Source of the DNA: Antedon mediterranea | Taxonomy: Eukaryota > Echinodermata > Crinoidea > Comatulida > Antedonidae | Direction: 5' to 3' | DNA length: 64,000 nt | Assembly: GCF_964355755.1 (NCBI RefSeq) | Contig: NC_092673.1 | Location: 24,249,001 to 24,313,000 of the forward strand | Part shown: positions 11,601 to 22,764 of the stretch, piece by piece | Layout: the number at the start of each line of letters is the position of its first letter | How positions within the stretch are numbered: the first letter of the stretch is position 1 | Program-made: the position numbers and the translations under genes | The notes under the pieces: generated by a model | What the model was told of the DNA's origin: nothing | The model's database searches: none | The model's input: the letters and a program-made list of their open reading frames with translations, nothing else

Positions 11601-12510
11601 ATTACTTAAATCAATATTGTCAACTATGAATAAGGGATCTTCGGCAGTCAAGCGAAGCTTCGACGCCTGTTAATGTAACTAATAATACGAATAACAATGG
11701 CGTCATAAAGAATGAAACAATAACCACAATTCTAGGGTTTAGTAGTTGCATACAAGTTCTCTTTTACACAACTCATCCTGGCTTCTTGAGACCCCATTTA
11801 ATTATTTAATTTTAACATTTTTGTGATGATGAATAAACGTACTCGGATTAAATTGACAATTTTAATGGTTGAGTAAACAGTACCATTGTGATTAAAATCA
11901 TTTCTCATCTCATCACGTGACTTGCTTTTCTGGAATTTCCCATGTCACACCTTTAATTTTGATGCTTGTCTTCGTTTGCGCTTTTAATCTCTCAACATAT
12001 CCTGATTAGAAAGCGGCCGATTTTTATAAAGTAAGATCATTTAAGATAGTCGAGTTAATAATAATGTAGGCTTACACTGTAACCGTCGTATTGTTGACTG
12101 GCTTGCCTCCTCACCAGCGTGTAGGTTGCTGTTAATAATGTTGTACACTATTTGTCCGTATGTATCAGAGTAAGCTATACTATACGTACGGAGCATGCCT
12201 AAATAGCGCAACTTAAGGATGTCTGACGTGCGCTGCACGTAATTTTACTAATCACTAGAAACCTTTTACCAAAGGCCAAGTCGTTTCGCCCCAATAAAAT
12301 TAATCAAATTTATTTATTTTGATTTAAGGACATAGTAGAAAAAAATGGTATTCTTACATGATGTTAAATTATGTTATAAAGTGTTTTCACTCCTATTAGG
12401 TTATTGCTTGGAACTTTTTCTTGTAGGCCTACTTTTTCTTGATATTCTAGCCAATCAATATAAGGCTATAAGATCAGCCTAATATACATTCAAATACACT
12501 TATTTTTCTT
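11601..12510. other. Intergenic / 5' flank of the IFIT-like gene
   Basis: No exon could be supported. The final bases (ttatttttcttag, ending at 12512) form a good splice acceptor 20 bp before the IFIT-like ATG. A non-coding 5' exon may therefore lie in or before this stretch. Confidence 0.5.
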
Positions 12511-12532
12511 AGAAAAACACCACTGATATAGT

Positions 12533-14323
12533 ATGACGTCGTTACTAGACTTACAAAATCAACTTCGTGACTTCCCTTGTCATTTTATGTGGGAACTTGA
12601 AAAGAAGTCCATCAAACAATTCGGATCCCCTATAAAGCTTATTGACGAGCATATCAGCGATTCTCCTGCTATGGTAATTGAGGGATTGTTGTTCAAAAGC
12701 TACCTTTTCTTTTCGGAGTTCAGAGGAAATGCGGAAAAGAAGAAAACCGAATCAATGAAATGTATCAAAGATGTCCGCGATAGAATTCTAAAACAAGATG
12801 CATCAAGACAACCTCATATCAACGGTTATTTACTGATTGCTATTGCCCTTGAAGCCTGGTTTGACAGTCGCGACCAGACCAAACTGGAGGGTAACATTTT
12901 GGAGCTTCGAAGGCCGCTTGAATCACTTTATGTGAAGGGATCGCCAGAGCATAATATGTTTAAAGGAAGTATCCAAGCAACAAAGGGATTTGCCTTGTCT
13001 CGTGTCGGCATGCATCGATATACAGAGAGCATTACAGAGTTTGAAACAGCATTAGAATTGTGTCCAGTAGAAAATAATTGGCGCTTTTCAATTGGCCTTC
13101 TGAGATGGAGGTTAGCTAAAGACTCGGCTAAAAACAGAAATCAAGTTTGTGATGGTATGAAAGACGTGCTGAGCATTTTCTCTAAGGTTTTAAAAATGAA
13201 TCCTAATCACAGCTATGCATTAGTTCTTATTGCAGAAATAAGACGTAGACAGCAGCGTTATGATGAAGCAAAATCCTTTGTAAATTCAGCTCTGGAAAAA
13301 ATTCCAGTAAATAGAAAGATATTGGGTGAAGCAATAGGAGTTTACAGAAGGATGGCATATTTTCAAGATGCCATAAGAGTTGTAAATTTCGCTGAAAAAT
13401 TGAAAGAGCCGCCCAGTTCTTTCATTTATCACCAAGCTTATCTTGTATACCGGGATATCTCGACTCCAAAATATCGTGGTGATCCTTCTCTAAAACTAGA
13501 TTATCTCACAAAAGCAACCGAGGCGAATCCATCGAATCTTTACGCAAGATGTGACTACGCGGAGGAACTTATTGCCGCAGGGAAATACGATGAAGCTACC
13601 GATTGTTTCAACCAGCTCCTGGAAAATTTTAAAGACGACTTTGAGTCTGTGATTCGCATCAATCTTAACTTTGCTTGGTTTCTCAAAAAACAAAAGAAAT
13701 GGAGAGAAGCTAATGCTAAATTTCAGAAGGCTGTTGATGTGGCATTAGATGAATGTAAACAAGATGGTGGTCCACCCATCATTTTCTTTAAAGAGGTTGA
13801 TGAGAGGGTTAAACAATCAATTCAACAGATCGAGAAGTTCCACGAAGGAGTGCTCAGAAGAGATCCCAGAAATGTTACATCAAGATTACAGCTAGCAGAA
13901 TTAAAAGACAAACTTGGCAATAAAAATCGTGCGTGTTGGCACTTTCAAAAAGTGCTTGACTTGAAGTTAAACATTGACAAAGAACGCGAATGGGAAATTC
14001 TCCAATATTTAGCTAAAGTCAAGACGAAGAATGGTATGCTTGGTGACGTTGATAGCATAATTGAAAATATGACAAAACTGAATATTTCGCATCCTAAGTC
14101 TGATGTTATTAATGAAAGCAAGGCAACACTAGCCGTGCAGAAAGGCAAGGTTGCTCTACGTGAGAATAAGAGAGAAGATGCTATTAAGCTGATTTTAGAA
14201 TCGGTTACACTTGGTAGCCTTACAGGAGCAAAACTTCTGCTCGAAGAGGTGAAACAGATGAAAAGAAACGATAGAAACTTCTACATATATTGTGCCCACA
14301 TCGATATTTGTAATTGGAAGTAG
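12533..14323 (+). CDS. IFIT-like tetratricopeptide repeat protein (596 residues before a frameshift)
   Basis: A single long open frame. Its N terminus has LQNQLRDFPCHFMWEL at residues 7-22, close to the CHFTWEL signature that opens vertebrate IFIT proteins. IFITs are TPR helical-bundle proteins that bind viral 5'-triphosphate or cap-0 RNA in the cytosol and block translation. TPR-like helix pairs are visible at about residues 146-180 (GMHRYTESITEFETALELCP), 225-258, 340-372, 380-412, 448-482 and 540-565. There is no signal peptide or membrane segment. The whole CDS lies in one exon after a plausible acceptor at 12512, like the large coding exon of vertebrate IFITs. At 596 residues it is already longer than vertebrate IFITs (about 400-490). 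The last ~20 residues before the stop look like out-of-frame sequence; a second frame opens at 14262 and runs to 14705. RNA binding is inferred from the family, not shown. Confidence 0.85.
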   Translation: MTSLLDLQNQLRDFPCHFMWELEKKSIKQFGSPIKLIDEHISDSPAMVIEGLLFKSYLFFSEFRGNAEKKKTESMKCIKDVRDRILKQDASRQPHINGYLLIAIALEAWFDSRDQTKLEGNILELRRPLESLYVKGSPEHNMFKGSIQATKGFALSRVGMHRYTESITEFETALELCPVENNWRFSIGLLRWRLAKDSAKNRNQVCDGMKDVLSIFSKVLKMNPNHSYALVLIAEIRRRQQRYDEAKSFVNSALEKIPVNRKILGEAIGVYRRMAYFQDAIRVVNFAEKLKEPPSSFIYHQAYLVYRDISTPKYRGDPSLKLDYLTKATEANPSNLYARCDYAEELIAAGKYDEATDCFNQLLENFKDDFESVIRINLNFAWFLKKQKKWREANAKFQKAVDVALDECKQDGGPPIIFFKEVDERVKQSIQQIEKFHEGVLRRDPRNVTSRLQLAELKDKLGNKNRACWHFQKVLDLKLNIDKEREWEILQYLAKVKTKNGMLGDVDSIIENMTKLNISHPKSDVINESKATLAVQKGKVALRENKREDAIKLILESVTLGSLTGAKLLLEEVKQMKRNDRNFYIYCAHIDICNWK

Positions 14324-14705
14324 TCTCGAGAAAAACCAAAAGTTATTACATGAATTAAAAGAGGATGTCACACAATTACTTTCTGCCAATTCTGTATGTG
14401 TCGTTTTACAAGATCTGAGAAAGAAACAATTTGAAATGGAGCGCAGCGTACTAAAAAATAGCGCAAATCTCTTGACAACACAACTTGAGGTAGTTCACAA
14501 ATGCCGAAAAATCCTCAACCAGACAATGGCTAAATTTAGAGATCGTCATTATGGAAACGTGGACCAATGTGACTATTTCAAAATTTCAAAATGTTCCTCT
14601 GAAAACATTGAAGAGGAAGTCAGGAAGAAACTCGAGAAGGGGTATAAGTGGAAAAAAACAAAGCCTACTTTTAAAAAGCGAGTACCTTTTACTGTAAATC
14701 GTTAA
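14262..14705 (+). pseudogene. Out-of-frame C-terminal continuation of the IFIT-like gene
   Basis: A plus-strand frame, offset from the IFIT-like frame, is open from 14262 (just after a TGA at 14259-14261) to a stop at 14703-14705. It encodes about 147 residues, basic and helical, with LLHELKEDVTQLLSANSV, several heptad-like stretches and a lysine/arginine-rich tail ending FTVNR. It has no good ATG near its start and its composition matches the upstream CDS. Loss of one A from the four-A run at 14261-14264 would join the two frames without a stop. It may be a real frameshift that truncates the protein, a sequencing or assembly error, or a separate short frame. I favour one of the first two. 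Confidence 0.6.
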
Positions 14706-15754
14706 CATTTCAATGTTTACGTAGAAGATTGCCGATTATTGTTAACGATAGCATCGAATAACGTCGACAGGAAAACAGGCTTTAATGAATTGAAAGTAAA
14801 TAAGATACAATATACTTTTGTGTCTGTTTGACGTTTTCCAATCTTAATTCCTGATGATGCTGATTTTCATTTCTAATTTCCTATAAAAATGTATAGGCCT
14901 ACAGTAGGCCTAGTAAACTTTTGTGTTGTATTTACTTAATCCACTGTCCGTTTTTTACATACATTACTCTACTAGGGACATATCTTTACTTCAACTGTGG
15001 AAGGATCTGTTCCCCTTTGTTAAATTATAAAAGGTCTCCGGTTCTTCTACAGCTCTTTATGTTGGTCGGTTGGTTGGTCGGTTGGTCGGTAAACATTAAC
15101 TTGAGCACGCGACTGCAGCCATGTATATGGCCTTATCCGATGTAATCTGCAATTTTACTTACAAGGGACCAATGTTTAGTGATTCGTGGACTGCGCGGTT
15201 TTTCTTTTTCGTACGTTAGGTGTATTATTGGTTAAACTTAATGTAGCCTAACAATGTTATGGATCTCACTAGTTCATTAGTCCCGTTCAGCTATTCGAAT
15301 TACCATAGCGCTACAGTATTTCAATACCGCATATTAATTGGAAAAGGAAAAAACACATTGCGTATCAGCTACCGTTCATTCGGGTGGATTGGGTAGTCGT
15401 TATGTTTTTTTTTTTTGGTGTAATATAAGGGTAACATGTATAGGCCTATAATCAAATAAATACCCACTAGATAGAAACATATTTAATATCAAGAAGTGAT
15501 ACAATACAGTAAAAAATATCACTTGGCAATTTCTATTATCACAAATTACCGGTACAGTACTGTTATAGAACTATACTGGATTGGAATGATTATGATTCGA
15601 AAGCGGACACTATACAAAGTTCAACTCTATAAACCAGTCGACTGATGATGTGAGGAGGAAGCGGAAACGCCCATAATAAGTTAAAACGTTCTAATACGTT
15701 TGATGAGATGGGTTATAAACCAATTAAACATAGCCGGGTGAAGCAATACTGAAG
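14706..15754. other. 3' flank of IFIT-like gene, no supported gene
   Basis: Contains a short ggtcggttggttggtcggtt simple repeat near 15063-15090 and several taggcctac words. No exon or RNA gene is visible. Confidence 0.5.
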
Positions 15755-16150
15755 TTACTGTAGGCCTACATTAGTAGAGTTACTCGTTACTTTAGGCCTA
15801 GCATACGGTATTAATGATTACGTTACTGTAGGCCTACATTAGTAGAGTTACTCGTTACTTTAAGTCTAGCATACGGTATTAATGATTACGTTACTGTAGG
15901 CCTACATTAGTAGAGTTACTCGTTACTTTAGGCCTAGCATACGGTATTAATGATTACGTTACTGTAGGCCTACATTAGTAGAGTTACTCGTTACTTTAGG
16001 TCTAGCATACGGTATTAATGATTACGCTACTGTAGGCCTACATTAGTAGAGTTACTCGTTACTTTAGGTCTAGCATACGGTATTAATGATTACGTTACTG
16101 TAGGCCTACATTAGTAGAGTTACTCGTTACTTTAGGTCTAGCATATAGCC
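15755..16150. repeat. 68-bp tandem satellite, six copies
   Basis: Copies begin at about 15755, 15823, 15891, 15959, 16027 and 16095; the last is incomplete. The unit contains gtaggcctacattagtagag, gttactcgttacttta and gcatacggtattaatgatta. Copies differ by a base or two (ggcctagc against ggtctagc), so the array is young. Confidence 0.95.
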
Positions 16151-17266
16151 TACAGTATTTCAGTAGTGTTATTTTGTTTTACTGTAGGCCTATAGTACGA
16201 ATAAGTACGACAAAATAAAGAATAAAATACGAAAGAAATTCAAGTACAAGATACAAGTCTACTTTATTTACTTTAATAATATAAATAAACCATATGAATA
16301 TGATGGGAGCTAAAACATTAAACCGTTTCTTTAATTATATTTCACTTTAAGTATATATTTGGAAATAAACCATTTTTCAGTTTGTTATCTGAAGATTATT
16401 AATACACGAGCCTGTTAGTTACTAGTCTAGTTTTCTGCTTGAGTCGACTGATGAAATAAGACGGGCAAGGAAAAATATAAAAAAATGCTACATTGAATTA
16501 TTCTAAAATAGCTAAACAGGATATTTAAAACGTATGTATTCCAACCCCTCCAACATAACTTGGGTTTTTTAAACCTTAATTCCGGAATGTCTGCTGCATA
16601 GTCTAAAGACAAAATTATAAATCCGGTTTGTTAGATGCCAACTTAACAACTTTTTGGTTCAGTAGCGTCAACTACCATTATATCTTTATCTTTACAGTCA
16701 CGTAGGCATATTTAGGTTATATTAATCCCATAAGTTATAATCTTCCCTACGCTTCCCTGTCCGGGGCTGCAGTTGCTGCCTCTGCCTTCACGCCATGTAA
16801 CCTAACATGTTAATAAATATGCTTAAGATAACCTATTCCTTTTACATCACTCCTTTATGGATAATCAGAGATAATATTTGTAAATGATTTTATATTAGAT
16901 TTTATATATTTTAATATTTGGCAAAACTATTGTTTTGTCTGTCAGAAAATAATATATATATATATATAGATAGAATAAAGATATGTTTTTGACCGAAATA
17001 TAGTTCTTTGTGAGTCGATTGATTTCCCAGTGGAATGTTTTCTTTGTAGTAGGATACTTGTGTTGTCTCTTGAATATTAGATCTTTGTCTACTGTATGAA
17101 ATTTAATTTTAAGATGCTGTAATCTATGAGAACATCTTAAGGAGATATGACCTTGATCGTGACTTTACACTAGTATCAATAGGCTTAAAATGAGGATGGG
17201 GTTGGTTGTAATCATATGATGCCCAATTTTCTTCCGATGTCCGTGCTGGCTTATATAGGTATTTGA
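16151..17266. other. Intergenic, no supported gene
   Basis: Contains a (TA)n microsatellite at about 16951-16968. Otherwise it is AT-rich with no protein-like open frame. Confidence 0.5.
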
Positions 17267-17710
17267 CACTGTATCACAGAATTTCTTAAACATCTATTTT
17301 GGACCCACTTTTTCCACACATTTAGCTTTTAAACACGTAGTTACATGTTTAGCGTGTTTAAAACCTAAACGTGTTTATAGGTACATGTTGTTTTTCTTCA
17401 CTCGTTTAGCAGTCAACATGTCACTTATGTTCAGTCTACATGTTTAGGTACGTGTTTGGTGTTGCGTGGATATGATTTTACTGTGACCGAAAAAAAATCT
17501 CCACACATGAACTCCACACATGGAAAATTAAACACGTTTAAAACATAAACGCGTCCTTATATTGCTCCACACGTCAATGATGTGTTGATTTGGATACAGA
17601 GATGCACGTTTAGAATATATTTAAAACCTAAACATGTTCATATATAAACATGTTGAAAGCTAAATGTGTGGAAAATAGATGTTTAAGATCTAAACACTAT
17701 TTTCACAGTG
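17267..17710. mobile_element. Non-autonomous DNA transposon with long terminal inverted repeats
   Basis: The left end (cactgtatcacag, then ttaaacatctatttt and ccacacatttagctttt) is matched in reverse complement by the right end (aaagctaaatgtgtgg, aaaatagatgtttaa, ttttcacagtg). The interior repeats variants of aacacgtttaaaacctaaac in both orientations. About 444 bp with no coding capacity. Confidence 0.8.
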
Positions 17711-19110
17711 CATGATACTGTCTGATCATAGATACAGTACCGACCATATTTCATTTCGCAGTCTTTTACATCGTCACTCATTACAATTGAACTCCGTTTT
17801 ATTACCTTCATAGATCCGTCGATGTTTTCTTCTTAAAATATTAAATATGGAATTATGTACATTTTCCCACAAAAGCTGAAATAGTGTTTAGCGGTTCGGC
17901 CGAATTTTAGTAGAAAAAATCGGATCGGTTTGACTAATTTTTATCAAATCTTTCAACCAATCGGTATGTCAGTCAGTAATCCTATGATGTTTAAGCTTTG
18001 GACATCCTTGGTTAAATCATGGAGGTATAATACCTCAATGGTTAAATCATACCCATTCATTAGTTTTATTATAAATACGGTACATTTACATTTAATCTCC
18101 GCTTACAATAACTTTGTTTTATATTTTGTTAACGCATTGCAATGGTTTCACGTTTTATCCTTGTAAAGGGATTTAACGGTCGGAAATATTTTCATTGGAA
18201 ATAAACGTATTGCGGAAAACTATATTATATTGCTAATCATTAGACTATTTGACATAATAATATTTTTGCAACAAAAATTAATATATTAATTTATTTATCA
18301 TATACATAATGATAATTAATAGGAAACGCTGGAAAAGTCAAGACCTCTTTCCATTTAAACATATTAGGTCTAAGACTATATTGAAACAAGCTATTGAGCT
18401 TATGGATTTAGTGTTATGTTTTAGTATTTATAAGGACAAAAAAGGTATATATAGCATTACTAATGTCATTCCTAGGGGCAACATCAGTGTGGATTTTTGA
18501 TAGAGGCCCTATGCCTCCTCAAGAGTTCGTGTCAGTATCACCGACGAAATGACAAAAATGAGCCCACAGAACTTTCAATACATAAACAAAAACGAAAGTT
18601 TTGTGTCTGGGACTAGTCTATACATCAACAGCTACTAACTAGGTTGAAGTTGATTTGATTTAATTAAACTATATCACGTATGGCATTAATAGCTGTTACT
18701 TTTTTGTGAATGTATTTAGGCTTGGGGCTAACCACCTCATTTGGTTTTAATTGTGCAATTATCGATAACCACAAGATCAAGGACTGAACTTCAAATAACA
18801 CACCTGAAGAGCTTATGACAATTAAAATATCTATCATAACATCGAAGTTTGACCTTATTTGACATGAGTTAAGTATAAAGTAATTATGGTGTTCATATAA
18901 AATATCTATCGAAAATGATGTTTCTGAAGCTGTAGGCCTATTGGTTGACATGTGATTTGTTCTGCCTTTAAATATGAAATGATTGATAGTCTATCTATTC
19001 AAGTAGTTAACGTGAAAATGGAAGTTTGAACCCTGTAATGATAACCACATGGTCACAAATATTGGATGAAAATCGTGATTTATACCATTAAAAGTAGTAG
19101 ATATACAGTC
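17711..19110. other. Intergenic, no supported gene
   Basis: Short open frames at 17930-18166 and 18309-18500 show no domain and no supporting splice sites. I treat them as chance. Confidence 0.45.
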
Positions 19111-19116
19111 TTGGGG

Positions 19117-19592
19117 CAACCCTATTCTGGGCAACACCAATGTTAAGGGGACACACCCATTGTAATGGGACAGACCACATCAACGACGATCTTCCCTCAC
19201 TTTATTACAATTCAAAGCTAATTCTCATCATGTTTATCCATACTTTGTTAGGATATCCTTATTCACATAAGACCCCATAACAAGGAGACCTTTTACGTAA
19301 AAAGAATGAGATGAGAGTCCGTCTTATTGTATTTAGTCACTAACTCATATTTTTTTTTTAATGTACACGTAATTATGTTTTTTTCGTTGAATTTTGTTGC
19401 TATGTAATTTTATTGTATTAACCTTTTAACTTTGAGCAATTGTATGTCACATGAATTTCCGTATGGACAAATAAAATGAACTATGGACTATGACAAGAGA
19501 TTCTGAAATTATATATGTAATTGCATTATTTTGTTTTACCACACCACTATCAAGGGGACACCTTGATTGTTGGGTCCCTTAAGGAGATCTGT
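19117..19592. repeat. Dispersed 'aaggggacac' repeat fragments
   Basis: Two clusters (19117-19175 and 19545-19592) carry words such as caaccctatt, ttaaggggacacacc and tcaaggggacacc. The same words recur at 20325, 20985-21150, 26397, 27480, 48010, 48150 and, as a large tandem array, at 57.5-58.3 kb. Confidence 0.6.
19320..19500 (+). mobile_element. LINE 3'-end fragment
   Basis: T-rich sequence ending in tatggacaaataaaatgaactatggactatgac. The 'tggacaaataaa' plus short terminal repeat is the same kind of 3' end seen at the larger LINE near 49.73-49.77 kb. No reverse transcriptase sequence is attached, so it is heavily 5'-truncated. Confidence 0.5.
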
Positions 19593-19989
19593 ATATTCAT
19601 TGTCGTAACGTCTCATTCAGAGGACGTACATTATAATAAATAATAAAAACGCTATAAAATAAAAAAATTGAACAAAATAATATTCTTTGACATACTATGG
19701 CGAATAGCCAATTCAAGCATTTAGAATCTTAAAATGCCTTCAAATCAATCAAAATCTAATTCCATGATAACTTTATCAACTTATGTTGTACTTTGATATG
19801 AGTAAAGTATTTATTATTTTTAATGTATCAGTATTTTTGCTTATAATGAGTGACGATGCATGTTTAAATCACGTTTATTTTGCAGTATTTGTAATTTAAA
19901 TGTATTAAATCTAAGACGCTATAAGTTGCATACGTCTGAGTGTCAATGAGTACTAAATTATAGTTTTCTTTGACGTACTAATGTGTATA

Positions 19990-20175
19990 AAACTCTATCT
20001 ACACTATCAAACTTTATGTGACAAAAAAAATGTGATGTGTGCATATATGGTCATGATGATGTCATATCACTACCGTATGTGGGCATATCACTACCATATT
20101 TGGGCACATCACTACCATATTTGGGCACATCACATTTTGTTTGTCAAACTACTTTGATAGTGTAGACAGAGCTTA
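19990..20175. mobile_element. MITE family A, copy 1 (complete)
   Basis: About 186 bp. Terminal inverted repeats start ctatctacactatcaaac on the left and end tttgatagtgtagacagag on the right. The interior has repeats of atcactaccatatttgggcac and tgtgatgtg in opposite orientations. The same element occurs near 43.03, 44.81, 51.10 and 62.04 kb. Confidence 0.9.
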
Positions 20176-20324
20176 AGAATATAATAAACATATGATTATT
20201 ATTGCTGTTGAATTTCAGTAGACATACTTATTCGCCTCATTAAACATATGCTTTATAAAAAAAATAAATAATACATATGACACCGTGGATTTACGAGGGT
20301 CATATATCTTTTAATACTATTTTA

Positions 20325-20392
20325 GCCAACCCTATTAAGAGGACACGTTGCTGTGTCCCTGGGGTATCCCCTTAATAGGGGTCCTCTTGTAT
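20325..20392. repeat. Dispersed palindromic repeat (ctattaagaggacac / ccccttaatagg)
   Basis: The left half caaccctattaagaggacac is followed by an inverted half gtatccccttaataggggtcc, about 67 bp in all. It belongs to the dispersed family noted at 19117 and elsewhere. Confidence 0.65.
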
Positions 20393-20980
20393 ATATTAAA
20401 TTAGGTTTGATAGATAATAAAGGATTCATTGAAATACAATTTACATTAACTGCAGCTGTCTTAAACGAGTGCTACTAGTGAATTAGATCAAATTAGATTG
20501 TGAAGAGACACAATTGTGGTGATGAGTTTGCGTCTCAAAGCAGAGGAGTAATAATTTGTAGAACAGCAACTTGTATTGTAAGAAATGACAAATGTTTCAT
20601 CTGATTGATTTGTCTGTGACGCCGGAAATTAAATATGAAATTGAGTTGTTGATTTCAAAGTACAACAATCTTCGAATTATTTGGAGACATGTTCTAGTGC
20701 ATCGTAAATTGGATAGGCCTATATTCGAAAATCAAATCAAATTCTAAATGCTTGATATTGGCAAATTGTGCTATTTTAGGATTCTACTCATGCCACGTGT
20801 TTAACTGGAGGGGAAGAGGAGCGTTGTTGTGTGAGGGCGGTGATAGTCGAATGATTTGACCATGTTGTGTGTGTATGAGAATGAATTGGTGCAGCACATT
20901 GGTGCAACACATTGTATGATATTATGTTGTTCCCTAATTGATGGGACACTTCGGAACTCAACAAAGTGCCCTTAAGTGTG
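20393..20980. other. Intergenic, no supported gene
   Basis: AT-rich sequence without a supported exon or repeat array. Confidence 0.5.
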
Positions 20981-20984
20981 TCTC

Positions 20985-21150
20985 CTGAAAAGGGTTTGAC
21001 AGTAGTGTATACACTCATTTGTTGGGAAAGGGTGTTCAAGGTCTGTTGGGTGTCCCCAGAATATAGGTTTCCTCTTAATAAGGGTGTGCCCCAGAATAAG
21101 GGTGTCCCCTTAATAAGAATGTCCTCAAAATAAGAATGTCGCAAAGGATC
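20985..21150. repeat. Cluster of 'gtccccttaataag' repeats
   Basis: At least five imperfect copies of an ~18-bp unit (variants gtccccagaatataggt, cctcttaataagggtgt, gtccccttaataagaatgt). It is a small version of the long array at 57.5-58.3 kb, in the same orientation. Confidence 0.7.
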
Positions 21151-21330
21151 TACTGTATTCATTTTACAGATAATCATCTTTCTAATTCAATGACTTAAAC
21201 CTTTCCTCTCACTGTAATCTAAATTATCCAGAGTAATTTTAGCAGAAATTTGCATAACGCCTGCAACCCTGGGCATAATCTTAAAACGAATCAACTATAA
21301 GAGCATAAAAACATGCAGATATTAGTGTTA

Positions 21331-21640
21331 AGGTGAGCTTTTATATACAAAAAAAATTGATTTAGCAAGGGTTTGAGCCTCACTTGCTCCATGGTTCTGG
21401 TGGTAGAACGAGTCTTCTCGGATAAGGACTATAAACCGTAGGTCCAGTGTACACATCTGGCTCATGTGCACTTTAAAGAACCAATACATCTTTAGTAGAA
21501 GGTAGGAGGTTACCCCGGTGTATGGTACTAGTATAAACACAGCCAATGTCACAGAATGTCTGTGTCAGGCCCCTTGATTGTCAATATATTCTGTTTAGGG
21601 TCACCCTCTATAAATAAGGTTGAATAAAATAAAATAAAAA
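21331..21640 (+). mobile_element. SINE-like retroposed repeat
   Basis: A GC-richer island with words such as gtggtagaacgagtcttctc and ggataaggactataaaccg, ending in ataaggttgaataaaataaaataaaa, an A-rich 3' tail. Blocks around 'ggataaggacta(t/a)aaaccg' are common in marine invertebrate interspersed repeats. Class assignment is inference; I cannot confirm a polymerase III promoter. Confidence 0.4.
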
Positions 21641-22520
21641 ACCGTTAGTTATAAACGTTACTAAAAGTTTTAAAATATCAGGAACACAAAATATTGGGTT
21701 TTTTTGTGTTAATTAAAATCACAAGGCTCAACTCTCAAGTGGGACTAATTTATTTTACTTTTCTATCAGATTAAAATCATATTACTTTCTACTAGGTGTT
21801 AAAACGGAATACACATCATTTTAATCATTTGAATCCGTTACAACAAGGTCAGAATATCCAGCCATCAGTTAACCAAACGGGGGAAGCTCTCAATTTGCTA
21901 AACTTTGCCCGGCTATAAATAATAATGCTTGTTAAGGTCAAAGAAAAAATCCTATTTGAAATACATTACTATAAAAATTTGAATGAAAGAACCGTTTTGT
22001 CTATTTATAAAATCAAATAGAATAGGATAGACATGTATTAAGGAAGCTAATATATAGAATTGAACAAAAAGTTTATACACAATATCCGAAATAGACTTTT
22101 GCACAAACTTTCATTTTCCATGCTATTTCATTTGAAATATTTTGACCCTAAACAAACTATAGACTTAACCTTAAAGGTATATATTTATTAATTTACAATA
22201 GATGATTGTAGAATTGAAGTTTTAGGTGATTAATAATAATAATCATCTACATATATGTATTCATGCTTAAACAGCAGCCATTTTGAAAAAAATATGTAAA
22301 TGTATCTTTAACTGTTTATTGTTATCGTCAAAATCAAACTAAACTTTGCAAACACATATCAAGAATAAAAATCATATTACAGTGCTAGTTAATGCTATGC
22401 AGGAGTATATCTATGATTGATAGAACTCCGTACGGAGTTGCATCTTAAGTCCCTGTAGAGTACGTTACGATATGTTAATAATGGATAGGCTAGACATGCT
22501 GAGCAACGCGCGTGTACACA
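21641..22520. other. Intergenic, no supported gene
   Basis: AT-rich, no supported feature until the promoter-like region at 22.53 kb. Confidence 0.5.
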
Positions 22521-22530
22521 TAACTTGTGT

Positions 22531-22563
22531 CCAATCAGAGCTTGTTTACGTTGCCATGTTGCA
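22531..22563 (+). promoter_or_regulatory. CCAAT box and X-box-like site before the 22.6-kb exon
   Basis: A CCAAT pentamer at 22531-22535 (ccaatcag) is followed 15 bp later by gttgccatgttgca at 22550-22563. The left half gttgcc plus the at spacer is a perfect RFX X-box half; the right half is imperfect. Both lie within 60 bp of the ATG at 22586. Confidence 0.4.
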
Positions 22564-22585
22564 ATCTATAATCGGTTAAGATATT

Positions 22586-22764
22586 ATGCAGCCCGTGGGG
22601 ACTGAGCACGCAGATGACTTAGTGCCAAATCCATTTACCCTCGAGTACTCTAAACTGATCTTAGATTGTACGTACGGAGAAAAATTATTAACATCTGAAA
22701 AACTGTATTATTTGTCAATTGTTCAGCACGGACACACGTTTCTATACTGTAGTGTGAATCAGAA
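22586..22764 (+). CDS. First coding exon of an unrecognised gene
   Basis: The ATG at 22586 opens a frame of 59 codons plus two bases, ending at a perfect donor (gtaagt at 22765). The residues start MQPVGTEHADDLVPNPF and include LILDCTYGEKLL and IVQHGHTFLYCSVNQ. The composition (acidic N terminus, then mixed hydrophobic with C, H, Y) is protein-like, unlike surrounding frames. A CCAAT box and an X-box-like site lie just upstream. No later exon was recognised within 6 kb; a minus-strand carboxypeptidase exon faces it at 28.5 kb. I do not recognise the family. Confidence 0.55.
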
